Shown: positions 9,393-17,412 of the stretch, in pieces
Position numbering within the stretch: position 1 is the stretch's first letter
Layout of the letters: each line of letters starts with the position of its first letter
Source of the DNA: an uncultured Gemmatimonadota bacterium
Lineage (GTDB): Bacteria; Latescibacterota; UBA2968; UBA8231
Direction of reading: 5' to 3'
DNA: 51,312 bases
Assembly (NCBI GenBank): GCA_903893785.1
Contig: CAITNQ010000322.1
Coordinates: forward strand, 1 to 51,312
Notes under the pieces: model-generated
Databases searched by the model: none
What the model was told of the DNA's origin: nothing
What the model saw: the letters and a program-made list of their open reading frames with translations, nothing else
Position numbers and translations under genes: made by a program

Positions 9393-9757
9393 GGGGCAGT
9401 CTCCGTGCGCCGGTCAAACCGGCGAGGTGCTGTGAATGAAAGAGTCACACGTTGAAGGGATAGCGACCCACGACGGCCGGACCGGTCAGGCACGGGCCAG
9501 GTCAACAGGCGCGCTGCATCGGCCCGGAGGCGCCGCGCCCGGCTCAGCATAGACGGGCGGCAGACGCAGGACGTCAAGGGGTTGTGGCTGCCGGGCGCCA
9601 ATGCGCCGCCGCATCTGGCGCGGCGCGCCACGCCTCGTTGACGGGCCGCGCCGCGCTGACGGACCAGGACCGGTTGTTTGTGTGGGAGCGTATATTCGAT
9701 TCACAAAGGTGGGTGACGGGTCCGGGTCCTGCTTCGTGCTCACGAGGTTGCGCGCCA
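9393..9757. other. Divergent intergenic region between UroD-family and receiver-FKBP genes
   Basis: This 365-bp stretch separates two divergent genes. It contains an AT-rich patch at 9691-9700 with TATATT, a possible -10 for the rightward gene without a good -35. A TGTGA-N9-TCACA inverted repeat (9431-9449) lies just upstream of the UroD-family gene. The rightward reading frame is open back to a GTG at 9584, so part of this region may be coding if that start is used. Confidence 0.5.
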
Positions 9758-11074
9758 GTGACAGCACCAACTCCGAACGGGCCCGGCGGCCCGTCGCGGC
9801 GGCCGGCCGCCCGTTCGCCGAACCCGGTAGCCCTGCTGGTCGAGGCGTCGCCGGTCATCCGCTTGCGCTACAGCGGCGTGCTCGCCGATCTGGGCTGCCG
9901 CGTGCTGCAGGCCGTGGACGGCGTCGATGCCCTGGTGCAGGCGCGTGAGCGCGGCTCTGAACTGGCACTGGTGGTCCTCGACCTGCAACTGGGGCGGACC
10001 GATGGCCGAGGGGTCCTGAGCCAGCTGCGCCGACTGAGTTCGCTCAAGACCACCCCCATCGTTGTGCTGACGCCGCCGGTTGACCGCGAAACCGTGCGGT
10101 CGATTCTCGATCACGGCGCCACCGATGTGATCCAGCGCGACATGGCCTTGAGCCAAGTGGGCGAACGCCTGGCGGGGCACCTGGGCCAGGCAGCGCCCCT
10201 GCCGGTGGCCGTGGCTGAACCCTCGGCCGCCGAGTTTGCCGCTCGGGCGCGCGAGTTTGTCACGGGTCGACGGTCGGCGGATTCGTCGGCGGCAGGTCCG
10301 TGGGTGCTGTTCGGCGACGGCCGCGCTGAGGTGGCCGATATGGTGACCGGGCGAGCGCCGGCCGCGACTGAGTTGTATGCCGCCGCCGGCGCTGCCGTGG
10401 CCCGCTGTCGGCGCATTTTCGCTGGCCTGGACTTCGGCTATGGGTTCGAGCACGACGCCGAAGCCATATGGAACGCGGCGTCTAGCCAGGTGGCACCACC
10501 TGGATTGGTGGTGGTTTCGGATCGCCACCCGGACGCCGGGACGCTGCTGGCGCGGCTGGTTGCCGAGACCAATCTGCCGGTCTACGTGCTGGTCGATGCC
10601 ACCGCCGAGGGGCCGGCCCGCGCCCCGGGCGGCGTGCGCACCCGCTGCCTGGACCGGGCGCGTCTGCACGTGGACGCCTGGCAGCGTCTGCTGTTGCGCC
10701 ACCTGTTCCCGCCCACCCAGGCGTTGGTCACCGGTCTGCGACTAGCCGTGTTGGACCTGGGTCGCCAGGACGAGGCGCCCGCGGTCCCCGGCGACATGGT
10801 GCGCGTTCGCTGCCAGGGCACTCTGCTGGACGGCACGCGCTGCGTGGGCACGGACGCCAAAGGCCTGGAGTGCCGTTTTCGCCTCGGACGCGGTGAGGTG
10901 CCCCACGCCTGGGAAGAAGCTGTGGCGGCCCTGCACCCGGGTGCTCGGGCCCTGGTCATCGAACCCCCCGAACCCGGTCGCACCCTCATGCCGGCCGAGT
11001 GGCCTCCAGCCACCGTCGTCTACTCCCTGGAACTGCTCGGTGAGACCGCCGCCGGCCCGGCCAAGGGCGACTGA
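9758..11074 (+). CDS. Receiver-domain protein with C-terminal FKBP-like domain
   Basis: The N-terminal part (about residues 24-140) is a CheY-like receiver. VVLDLQLG carries the likely phospho-acceptor Asp75 and VVLT the conserved Thr105. The acidic pair is reduced to one Glu29 (LLVEAS), and the conserved Lys is replaced in VIQRD. Residues about 180-330 (VLFGDG, VVVSDRHPDAG, PVYVLVD) look like a second, degenerate receiver fold. Residues about 343-428 match an FKBP peptidyl-prolyl isomerase domain: PGDMVRVRCQGTLLDGT, FRLGRGEV, the HAWEEAV tryptophan and VVYSLELLG. Several active-site aromatics (the YxG Tyr and the FD pair) are lost, so isomerase activity is doubtful. The start is uncertain: GTG 9758 has GAGG 10 bases upstream, while GTG 9713 and GTG 9584 are in frame. 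The domain order is unusual for a response regulator. Confidence 0.75.
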   Translation: MTAPTPNGPGGPSRRPAARSPNPVALLVEASPVIRLRYSGVLADLGCRVLQAVDGVDALVQARERGSELALVVLDLQLGRTDGRGVLSQLRRLSSLKTTPIVVLTPPVDRETVRSILDHGATDVIQRDMALSQVGERLAGHLGQAAPLPVAVAEPSAAEFAARAREFVTGRRSADSSAAGPWVLFGDGRAEVADMVTGRAPAATELYAAAGAAVARCRRIFAGLDFGYGFEHDAEAIWNAASSQVAPPGLVVVSDRHPDAGTLLARLVAETNLPVYVLVDATAEGPARAPGGVRTRCLDRARLHVDAWQRLLLRHLFPPTQALVTGLRLAVLDLGRQDEAPAVPGDMVRVRCQGTLLDGTRCVGTDAKGLECRFRLGRGEVPHAWEEAVAALHPGARALVIEPPEPGRTLMPAEWPPATVVYSLELLGETAAGPAKGD

Positions 11075-11077
11075 GGG

Positions 11078-11102
11078 ACGGGTCCAGGCCGAAGGGCCCC
11101 GT
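11078..11102. terminator. Weak hairpin between convergent genes
   Basis: ACGGG and CCCGT arms lie in the 33-bp gap between the receiver-FKBP gene and the small minus-strand gene. The arms are short, the loop is 15 bases and no T-tract follows. The position between two convergent stops is the main support. Confidence 0.25.
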
Positions 11103-11107
11103 GGGCG

Positions 11108-11368
11108 TCAGGCGCGCAACTGGCGGTCGGTGCGGCGGCCATGGTCGAACAGGGCGCCGATGTTGGGCCGGGCCTCACCGGGAAAGTTGTGCGGTGGCAC
11201 CAGACTGATGCCGCCGCGGCGGAGCGGGTCGAAGAACACCTCCGCGGGATCGGCCCGCTCGTCGCGGCCGGCGGCGCGCGACAGCGACAGGTACCACGAG
11301 CCGGTCGGCCAGTTGCCGTTGACGCACGGCTCGGGCACTTGGGCTCGCCTGGGCGCTGCCAGCGCCAC
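11108..11368 (-). CDS. Small hypothetical protein (86 aa)
   Basis: I do not recognise the family. The frame looks genuinely coding: nearly every codon ends in G or C. The product has a varied composition (VNGNWPTGSWYLSLSR, VFFDPLRRGGISLVPPHNFP, NIGALFDHGRR), unlike the Arg/Ala/Pro-rich peptides of non-coding frames here. The start is GTG 11368 with GGGGAG 4 bases upstream. The frame stays open further upstream without another start codon, so this could also be the surviving 3' end of a longer gene. It has no signal peptide or membrane segment. It converges on the receiver-FKBP gene with a 33-bp gap. Confidence 0.5.
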   Translation of the reverse strand: MALAAPRRAQVPEPCVNGNWPTGSWYLSLSRAAGRDERADPAEVFFDPLRRGGISLVPPHNFPGEARPNIGALFDHGRRTDRQLRA

Positions 11369-11419
11369 GTCGCTCCCCGTCGTGATGGCCCCGCCGCCTC
11401 GCGCCTCCCGCTCAAGTGG

Positions 11420-11449
11420 TTGACAACACCCCGGACCGCGCGGTACCTT
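11420..11449 (+). promoter_or_regulatory. Candidate promoter upstream of the DUF4214 gene
   Basis: A perfect TTGACA -35 (11420-11425) is followed after 18 bases by TACCTT (11444-11449), a weak -10 keeping the key T, A and final T. It lies 163 bases upstream of the ATG at 11613. It also overlaps the region upstream of the small minus-strand gene. Confidence 0.5.
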
Positions 11450-11612
11450 GGCCCCACTGCGGGAGGTTTGCCCGCGCGCCTGGGCCCGGTGGGTTCGCCG
11501 AGCCCAAAGGCCGGGGCCGTCACCCTAAAGACAGCGTGCACCGACCGCGGCGTCGGGGCGAGTCGAGCGCTTCGGTCCCATCCCGATGCCCGTTGGCCAA
11601 GGAGGTTTGAGC

Positions 11613-12299
11613 ATGTCCGACGCCAGGCAGGCCCCGTGGCGCAACGCGAACGGCTCCGACACGGCGCCCGAACCTGAGGCGCGCCCGATCGACGCCGTCG
11701 ACGAGGGCCTGGAAGAGGTGCCGGCGGCCGCGCGTCAGGTTCGCGCGCTGATTTCCCGCCTCGACCCCCTCAGCCACTACAAGTCCTTCGAGAACATCGC
11801 CTTCCTCCTGTCGGCCATCGGCCAGCTCGATTACCCGCGACGGCCGGCCGTGGATGTGCTGTGGCGCCGCAACCAGATCGACGACGAGCGGCGGTCGCTG
11901 GCCAAGAGGTACGTGCGCGCCCTGGAGGCCTGGGTGGCCGGCCAACCCCTGTACGAGGCGCAACTGGAGGACCCCGACGCGGGCCCGGTGATGGACCAGG
12001 TGTATGACGCCCTTGGGCCTGCCGACGAGGTTCGGCGCTGGCTGGCCTCGTGCCTGGCCAAGACCCTCAAAGAATACTGCTACATGCCCTGGGACTTCAT
12101 CGCCGCGGCTGACGATACCAGTTTTGTCCGGGCCGTGTACCGGACCATACTGGGCCGTGACCCATCGCCTGACGATCTCCAGTTGCGTCTGGAGCAGCTG
12201 GCCGCCGGCGCGACCCGCGAAGACCTTTTCGCCCAGGTTCTGACCGCCCGCGAGCATCAGGCCCAGCATCTGCAGACGTTAGCCGCTCAGTTCCGCTGA
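11613..12299 (+). CDS. DUF4214-domain protein
   Basis: The product is 228 residues, soluble and without a signal peptide. The C-terminal segment (about residues 165-215: FVRAVYRTILGRDPSPDD, then LFAQVLTAREHQ) matches DUF4214. That small helical domain often accompanies bacterial glycosyltransferases, S-layer or toxin-like secreted proteins. The N-terminal 150 residues (SHYKSFENIAFLLSAIGQL, VDVLWRRNQIDDERR) are not recognisable. ATG 11613 is chosen over ATG 11586 because AAGGAGG (11599-11605) stands 7 bases before it. It is a single-gene unit with its own candidate promoter and a hairpin immediately after the stop. No glycosyltransferase is adjacent, so its partner is unclear. Confidence 0.8.
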   Translation: MSDARQAPWRNANGSDTAPEPEARPIDAVDEGLEEVPAAARQVRALISRLDPLSHYKSFENIAFLLSAIGQLDYPRRPAVDVLWRRNQIDDERRSLAKRYVRALEAWVAGQPLYEAQLEDPDAGPVMDQVYDALGPADEVRRWLASCLAKTLKEYCYMPWDFIAAADDTSFVRAVYRTILGRDPSPDDLQLRLEQLAAGATREDLFAQVLTAREHQAQHLQTLAAQFR

Positions 12300-12300
12300 C

Positions 12301-12316
12301 ACCCGCCGCCGCGGGT
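12301..12316. terminator. Hairpin between convergent DUF4214 and GH36 genes
   Basis: ACCCGC and GCGGGT form a perfect 6-bp stem with a CGCC loop in the 27-bp space between two convergent stop codons. It lacks a T-tract on either side. The position suggests a shared, bidirectional mRNA 3' end. Confidence 0.45.
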
Positions 12317-12326
12317 TCGCGACCGC

Positions 12327-14327
12327 TCAGGGATCGACCCGGCGGTAGCAGATCAGGGCCGCGCCCGGGCACGCTGCGATGGTCACCTCAAGGCCCTCGT
12401 CACACAGCATGGCGCCGGGCGCCGTCCAGCAACGTCCGCTGGCCGTTTCGGTCAGGGCATAATGGCCATCGAGCGCGAGCCCCTGCAGTGTGAAGCGGCC
12501 GGTCACAAAGGGGCTGCGCGCACGCCGGAAGGCCTGAACCAATCCCTCGTCCTCGTTCGCCCGGTGGAACTGCCAGGCCATCCAGATCGTGTCGTCGGCG
12601 CCGTACCCGGTCAGCGGGTAGAAGTCGCCGCGGTAACCTGGCGCTGCCGCCTCCCACTGGGCGATGAACTGCTGCGCCAGCGCCGCGTCGAAACCCGGTT
12701 GGCGCACGTCCCAGTTGCGCTGCACGAACGGTGCCATGCAGCTGTGGAAACGGTACGGGCTGGGGTCCCAGTTGTGGACCGCGTTGTAGTAAGGGATCCA
12801 CGCCGCGAACCCGTAGGTGTGGCACTGATTGCCTTCCGGGTGGGCCTCGAAGTCGCTGCGCAGTAGCGGCACCGCCCGGCGCATGCTCTCCAGATCGTTG
12901 CGCCTGCCGCCGCTGGCGCAGGCGTCGATCAGCATTCCCGGGTGGCGCCGTCGCAGTTCGTCCCAGTAGCGCAGGTATCCCTCGATGTAACGCATCTCCG
13001 TCAAGCCCTGCCGGTCCGGCGCGTCGGCAGCGCGCCAGTAATCGAGCGGATCAATGTTGAAGTCGGACCGGTACAGGTCGATGCCGTGATCAGTGATCAG
13101 CTGGTCGACCCGTTCGGTGACCCAGGCTACCGCAGCCGGATCGTCCATGCGGAACAGCCCGCCGGCCGCGCCGCCGTGGATCCACTCGGGATGGTGCTGG
13201 GCCAGCCACGAGCCGGCGTGCACGCGCTCCACCTCGAACCACACGATCAGCTCGGTGCCGGCCGCGTGGCAGTGGTCAGCAATGGCGCGCAGACCACCGG
13301 GGAAGCGGTTGCCGTCGACTTCCCAGGTGCCCACCTTGGGCCATCCCTCGCCGTCCGTCTGGTACCAGCCGGCGTCCATCCACCAGTAATCCAACCGCAG
13401 CCCGCGGGCCCTGAAGGCCTCGATGAATTCCAGATCCCCGGCCTGGGTGGACACAAAGCCGCAGTACTGGACGCTGGCCGCGCCCATTTTCGGCCCGAGC
13501 GCTCGGCCGTGGTCCTGCGGCAGGTTGTGCGCCAGCATCCAGCGCCGCCAGATGTTTTGCGCTCGGACAGGCGTACCGCGGTAAAACTGCAGCACGATCA
13601 GCGGGGTCCGCGCCTGTTCCCCTGGTTGGAGACGGAACCGGGTGTGCTCCTGCCCCGCGGTGAGGTGCAGGTCGCCTGACTCATGGCCGGTGAAGCTGGC
13701 CGCCCATTGGCCCGGCCAACCCACAGCCACCACCACGCCAGCGTCTTCGCGCTTTCGCTCCAGGTTGAAATAAGGCCATCCTTCGCTGGTCGGGCGGCCC
13801 CGGGCGGCGCCCAACCTGACCGCGGTGGCACGGCCCAGTGGCGTCTGGAGCGGCGCGAAGCTATGCAGCGTGCAATCGTCGCCGCGGTGATGGTGCAGCA
13901 CGCAGTCCGCGTCTGCCGCCCCTTCCCAGAGCCAGTCCAGGCCCTGGAGACGCTCGATCAGTCCGCTCGGTCCAGTTCCTTCGTGGCGCAGGTGAAGGGT
14001 CCATTCGACGATCGGCCAGGCCTGCCAGACCACGGCGACACAGGCAACCACCAGACCGCTGGCTGGGTCGCGCCAGGTAACGGTGTATTCGTCTCGGTCC
14101 TCGTCCAGACGACGGCAGGTGGTCTGCGGACCCCATCCGCCAAGAAGGGCTGCCGCTGGGCGTCCGTCGTACACGAACGAAAACGGCGGTGCCGGGCGCA
14201 CCGTTTGCCCCATGGGCCCCGGATGCGGTGGCGCGGCGAACCTGGCCGCCGCCCAATCCCGCGCGCGGGCCAGTTCATCCGGATGCGGCTGGGTCGGGTC
14301 GCCGGGGATGGACGGGTGAGCAGCCAT
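12327..14327 (-). CDS. GH36-type alpha-galactosidase-like glycoside hydrolase
   Basis: This 666-residue retaining glycosidase of the GH36/clan GH-D type probably removes alpha-galactosyl or related residues. An N-terminal beta-sandwich precedes a TIM barrel from about residue 285. The barrel has DYWWMDAGWYQ, IVWFEVERV, the nucleophile motif LYRSDFN (Asp422), the signature IDACASGGRRNDLES (468-481) and the acid/base motif LLRSDFEAHP (Asp492). The usual nucleophile context is K-x-D-x-N; here Lys is replaced by Arg-Ser, so specificity may differ. The ATG at 14327 has GGAG 7 bases upstream. There is no signal peptide, implying cytoplasmic action. A GH20 gene lies 275 bp upstream in the same direction, but this gene has its own promoter-like element. 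Confidence 0.9.
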   Translation of the reverse strand: MAAHPSIPGDPTQPHPDELARARDWAAARFAAPPHPGPMGQTVRPAPPFSFVYDGRPAAALLGGWGPQTTCRRLDEDRDEYTVTWRDPASGLVVACVAVVWQAWPIVEWTLHLRHEGTGPSGLIERLQGLDWLWEGAADADCVLHHHRGDDCTLHSFAPLQTPLGRATAVRLGAARGRPTSEGWPYFNLERKREDAGVVVAVGWPGQWAASFTGHESGDLHLTAGQEHTRFRLQPGEQARTPLIVLQFYRGTPVRAQNIWRRWMLAHNLPQDHGRALGPKMGAASVQYCGFVSTQAGDLEFIEAFRARGLRLDYWWMDAGWYQTDGEGWPKVGTWEVDGNRFPGGLRAIADHCHAAGTELIVWFEVERVHAGSWLAQHHPEWIHGGAAGGLFRMDDPAAVAWVTERVDQLITDHGIDLYRSDFNIDPLDYWRAADAPDRQGLTEMRYIEGYLRYWDELRRRHPGMLIDACASGGRRNDLESMRRAVPLLRSDFEAHPEGNQCHTYGFAAWIPYYNAVHNWDPSPYRFHSCMAPFVQRNWDVRQPGFDAALAQQFIAQWEAAAPGYRGDFYPLTGYGADDTIWMAWQFHRANEDEGLVQAFRRARSPFVTGRFTLQGLALDGHYALTETASGRCWTAPGAMLCDEGLEVTIAACPGAALICYRRVDP

Positions 14328-14432
14328 GGCAGTCTCCGCAACGTGGCGCGGCCGTGTCAGGCTTGTCATCGGGGCGGCGAGTCCGGACGTCCGTGGCCGC
14401 AGGTTGCCTGTCCGGTCCCCGCGTCTGGCTAC

Positions 14433-14461
14433 ACAGTAGCACGGCCCCCGGACCTCGGCAA
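14433..14461 (-). promoter_or_regulatory. Candidate promoter of the GH36 gene
   Basis: On the minus strand TTGCCG (14461-14456) and TACTGT (14438-14433) are exactly 17 bases apart, about 100 nt upstream of the ATG. The same -10 hexamer, TACTGT, occurs in the promoter at 47364-47392. Confidence 0.5.
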
Positions 14462-14602
14462 GCAGGACCCGGGCCCTCAGGGGCCGTGCGTGGTGGGGCT
14501 TCAGGGGGCCGCGGGGCGGGTCGGTGCCCGGCCTCGTGGTCGCCTGCGGTTCGGGGGGCGGACGAAGGCCGACCGGGTCGGCCGCGCGGCGGTTGGTCGG
14601 GG

Positions 14603-16447
14603 TCAGCGGGCGGCGCGGCGACGCAGTTCGGCGATCGGCATGGCCATCTGCCGGCCGATGATCCGGCCCTCGCGGCACGTCACCACCTTCAGGGTCGAGG
14701 CGTTGGGCGGTACCCTGAGGGGCGCCGTGCAGCACGGGTAATGAGCGTCCGGGATGGCGTTGTCGAAGCTGTAGTGAATGCTCAAGCCCTCGATCTCTGT
14801 GCTCAGGCAAATCGTCAACTCGCCGCCCTCATCCAGCGTTGGCGCGAAGGCCACGTCGAACATCGACGGGGCATACTTCCGGTCCCGGGCGTCGGCGCGC
14901 CGGAAGTGCGCCTCGACCCGTTCGTTGAACGCGGTCCACTGCTTTCCCTCCGGCGGCGACCAGGCTGATTCGGCGATGGCCCAGCCGCGCGGCCAGGTCA
15001 TGTACTGCAGGTGGCGGAAATCAGCAATGCTCTCGGTCCAGACATTGCCCTGCACGCCAAGTACCCGCTGCGGGTCGACGTCCGGCGGCACGGGCTCGAA
15101 AGCGTATGTGTGGCTCAGGCGGGCGAGGCTGTACGTGAGCGGCTCAACCACTGCATCACCCTGGTACAGATCGAGGTAACATGCCGGTGACGGCGTCATG
15201 ATCACGTCGTGGCCCGCTTGGGCCGCGGCGATGCCGCCGGCCATGCCGCGCCAGGACATGACGGTGGCGTGGGGGGCCAGGCCGCCCTCAAGGATCTCGT
15301 CCCAGCCGATCAGGCGTTTGCCGTTGGCATTGACCAGGCACTCCAGCCGCCGCACGAAGTAGCTCTGCAACTCCTCGACCGTGGCCAGTCCCTCCCGCGC
15401 CATGCGTGCGCGGCAATCCGGGCACCTGGCCCAGAAACCCTTGTACGCCTCGTCGCCGCCGATGTGGATGAAGGGGCCCGGGAAGGCTGCGGCCACCTGG
15501 CCGAAAACGTGCTCAAGGCACGCGAAAGTCGCCTCTTTGCCCGGGCACACCGCGTTCTCGATCTGGGTGTAGAACTGGGAGCCCGGATTCACCCGGAAGG
15601 GCCCGCCCAGGCACGACAGCTCCGGATGGGCTGCCAGCAGCGCCATACTGTGGCCGGGCACGTCGATCTCCGGGACCAGGGCGATCTGCCGCGAACGCGC
15701 GTGGGCCACCAGCTCGGCTACGTCGGCGCGCGTATAGTAACCGCCGTAGGTGGCGGCTTCGCCCGGTTGGGGCGGATCGAAGCTCCACCAGTCCCCCTGC
15801 CGTGGGACGCGCCAGGCGCCAATAGCCGTCAGTTCGGGGGCCCCAGCGATTTCGAGCCGCCAGCCCTGATCATCGGTCAGATGCAGGTGCAGGACGTTCA
15901 GCTTGCAGGCCGCCATCTGGTCCATGAACTCCATCACCTCGGCCTTGGTGAAGAAGTGCCGGCTCACGTCCAGGAGCAGCCCCCGCCAGGCGAAGCGTGG
16001 GTAGTCCTCGATGTGCAGGAAGGGGAGCGGCGTACGGCCGGAGAACGGGGGTGCCGGCAGCAACTGCAGTAGCGTCTGCACACCGTAGAAACAGCCGGCC
16101 GGCTGGTTGGCAGCGACGTGGACGCCCCGGGCATCGATGTCGAGGCAATACCCCTCGGTGCCCAGTTCGGGCGCGGTTCGATCCAGCAACGCCAGGGTGA
16201 TGCTAGGGCCCTGTGCCGTCGAGCCGCCGGCGTGGGCCGCGCCTGCGCCGCGACCTAAGGCATCCGCCAGGTTAATGGCCACCTCCGCCAGGGCTTCGCC
16301 AGGCTGGTGGGTGATGGCGGCCCGGGCAGGGTCCAGCAGCAGTTCGCCCAGACCCGGCTGACACCGGGCCGGCCACGGGATCAGCGGCAGCCGCTTTCCG
16401 GTGCCAGGGCGCGTGGGGGCGGCGATGGGCGAGTGGGTTTCAGACAT
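14603..16447 (-). CDS. GH20 beta-N-acetylhexosaminidase
   Basis: The 614-residue enzyme should cleave terminal GlcNAc or GalNAc from glycans by substrate-assisted catalysis. A GH20 N-terminal alpha/beta domain spans about residues 22-145. The barrel follows with the family landmarks FAWRGLLLDVSRHFF, LNVLHLHLTDDQGWRLEI, LVPEIDVPGH, the catalytic pair in HIGGDEA (Asp332, Glu333), and GNVWTE near residue 465. A beta-strand-rich tail of about 90 residues (CLSTEIEGLSIHYSFDN) resembles the chitobiase C-terminal domain. The RCPDCRARM segment after the catalytic site is typical of bacterial members. ATG 16447 has GGAG 9 bases upstream. The protein has no signal peptide. It is transcribed toward the GH36 gene. 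Confidence 0.94.
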   Translation of the reverse strand: MSETHSPIAAPTRPGTGKRLPLIPWPARCQPGLGELLLDPARAAITHQPGEALAEVAINLADALGRGAGAAHAGGSTAQGPSITLALLDRTAPELGTEGYCLDIDARGVHVAANQPAGCFYGVQTLLQLLPAPPFSGRTPLPFLHIEDYPRFAWRGLLLDVSRHFFTKAEVMEFMDQMAACKLNVLHLHLTDDQGWRLEIAGAPELTAIGAWRVPRQGDWWSFDPPQPGEAATYGGYYTRADVAELVAHARSRQIALVPEIDVPGHSMALLAAHPELSCLGGPFRVNPGSQFYTQIENAVCPGKEATFACLEHVFGQVAAAFPGPFIHIGGDEAYKGFWARCPDCRARMAREGLATVEELQSYFVRRLECLVNANGKRLIGWDEILEGGLAPHATVMSWRGMAGGIAAAQAGHDVIMTPSPACYLDLYQGDAVVEPLTYSLARLSHTYAFEPVPPDVDPQRVLGVQGNVWTESIADFRHLQYMTWPRGWAIAESAWSPPEGKQWTAFNERVEAHFRRADARDRKYAPSMFDVAFAPTLDEGGELTICLSTEIEGLSIHYSFDNAIPDAHYPCCTAPLRVPPNASTLKVVTCREGRIIGRQMAMPIAELRRRAAR

Positions 16448-16703
16448 GGGTTGCGTCTCCGGGTGGCCGGGCAAGGGCCGGCGTTGGGCCTGTTTCGAGC
16501 CGGGGGCCCACGGCGGCCGTGGGCGGGGCGTGGCGATCCATGGACGGGAATGCCGGCCGCTCCGGCCACGGCGGTGCCGGCCGTGACCGCAAGCGGTCGA
16601 GATGGCTGGCCGACGTCGGGCTGGCTATGTTAGCTGCGTGGATCGCGCCGGGTCGGCCGGTACCACCGCTTCGCCAACCGCCATCAGGCCAGGAGAACCC
16701 GCC

Positions 16704-17363
16704 ATGGGACGCTTTTACGACGCCTCGATCATCCCGCCCGAACTGCGCCGCACCTACGATGTCTACGATCGCATCCGCGAACTGGGCCTCGAGTTGGGCT
16801 CTTTTGACACCGACGTGCGCTCGCTGCGGGGGAGCAATATCTGCAGTGCCATTTTCCACGAAAGTGGGTTGGTGTACCTGTCGGGCATTGGCCTGGGTGA
16901 CCACCAGATGAGCGAGGACCCTGAACGGGTCGCGCATGGCCAACAGGCCGGTCAGCGGTGCGCCGATTGGCATGTGCGCACCCTGCACTGGGCGATCACC
17001 TGCGGCGGCGAAGGCGGCGACCTGAATGACCTGCTGTACACGATCAAGGTCCTGGGCATGGTGGTGTCCACCGACGTGGACTTCCGTTCGGCGCCAGCCG
17101 TTGTCAACGGCTATTCGCTGCGCTGGCAGTCGATCTTCGGTGGCGGCGCCGGACACTACGCCGCGGACGGCCTCGACGCCGGTGGCTACGCGGGAGTCCA
17201 CGCGCGCAGCGCCATCGGTGGCTTCACCGGTCGCTTCTCCCTGGAACCCGAGATCATCGTCGCGCTGCCGCCTGAACTGAACCGGGCCATCATCGCCAAC
17301 CGGGGCTGGGTCTTCCCGCTGATCCCCTCGGTGTACGACCGCATCGCTGCGGCGCACGCCTGA
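16704..17363 (+). CDS. RidA/YjgF-family protein
   Basis: This 219-residue protein has a RidA-like (chorismate-mutase-like trimer) core from about residue 45. Landmarks are LVYLSGIGLGD, then GGDLNDLLYTIKVLGMV, HARSAIGG with Arg168 in the place of the imine-binding Arg, and EPEIIVALP with Glu183. RidA proteins hydrolyse reactive enamines or imines, or act in related amidohydrolase steps. The N-terminal 40 residues (IIPPELRRTYDVYDRIRELG) and the longer central insertion exceed the usual length of about 130, so it belongs to a divergent subgroup. ATG 16704 has AGGAGA 7 bases upstream, and TATGTT at 16626 may be a -10. It converges with the symporter gene across a strong hairpin. Confidence 0.72.
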   Translation: MGRFYDASIIPPELRRTYDVYDRIRELGLELGSFDTDVRSLRGSNICSAIFHESGLVYLSGIGLGDHQMSEDPERVAHGQQAGQRCADWHVRTLHWAITCGGEGGDLNDLLYTIKVLGMVVSTDVDFRSAPAVVNGYSLRWQSIFGGGAGHYAADGLDAGGYAGVHARSAIGGFTGRFSLEPEIIVALPPELNRAIIANRGWVFPLIPSVYDRIAAAHA

Positions 17364-17379
17364 CGGCGCGCCGCCCGGC

Positions 17380-17412
17380 GGCAGTCTGCGGCTTAACCGG
17401 CCGCAGACTGCC
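17380..17412. terminator. Perfect 13-bp hairpin shared by convergent genes
   Basis: GGCAGTCTGCGGC and its exact reverse complement GCCGCAGACTGCC flank a 7-base loop. The loop carries the TAA stop (17393-17395) of the minus-strand symporter gene, so one arm encodes that protein's last residues. The hairpin begins 16 bases after the plus-strand RidA-like stop. There is no T-tract on either strand. Confidence 0.75.

Noticed and set aside
9431..9449. TGTGA-N9-TCACA as a CRP/FNR-type site
   Set aside because: The spacing is 9 bases, not 6 or 4, and only one copy is seen; probably chance.
9546..9577. TTGACG-N20-TATGCT as promoter of the UroD-family gene at 8331-9392
   Set aside because: Spacing of 20 bases is too long for a sigma70 promoter.
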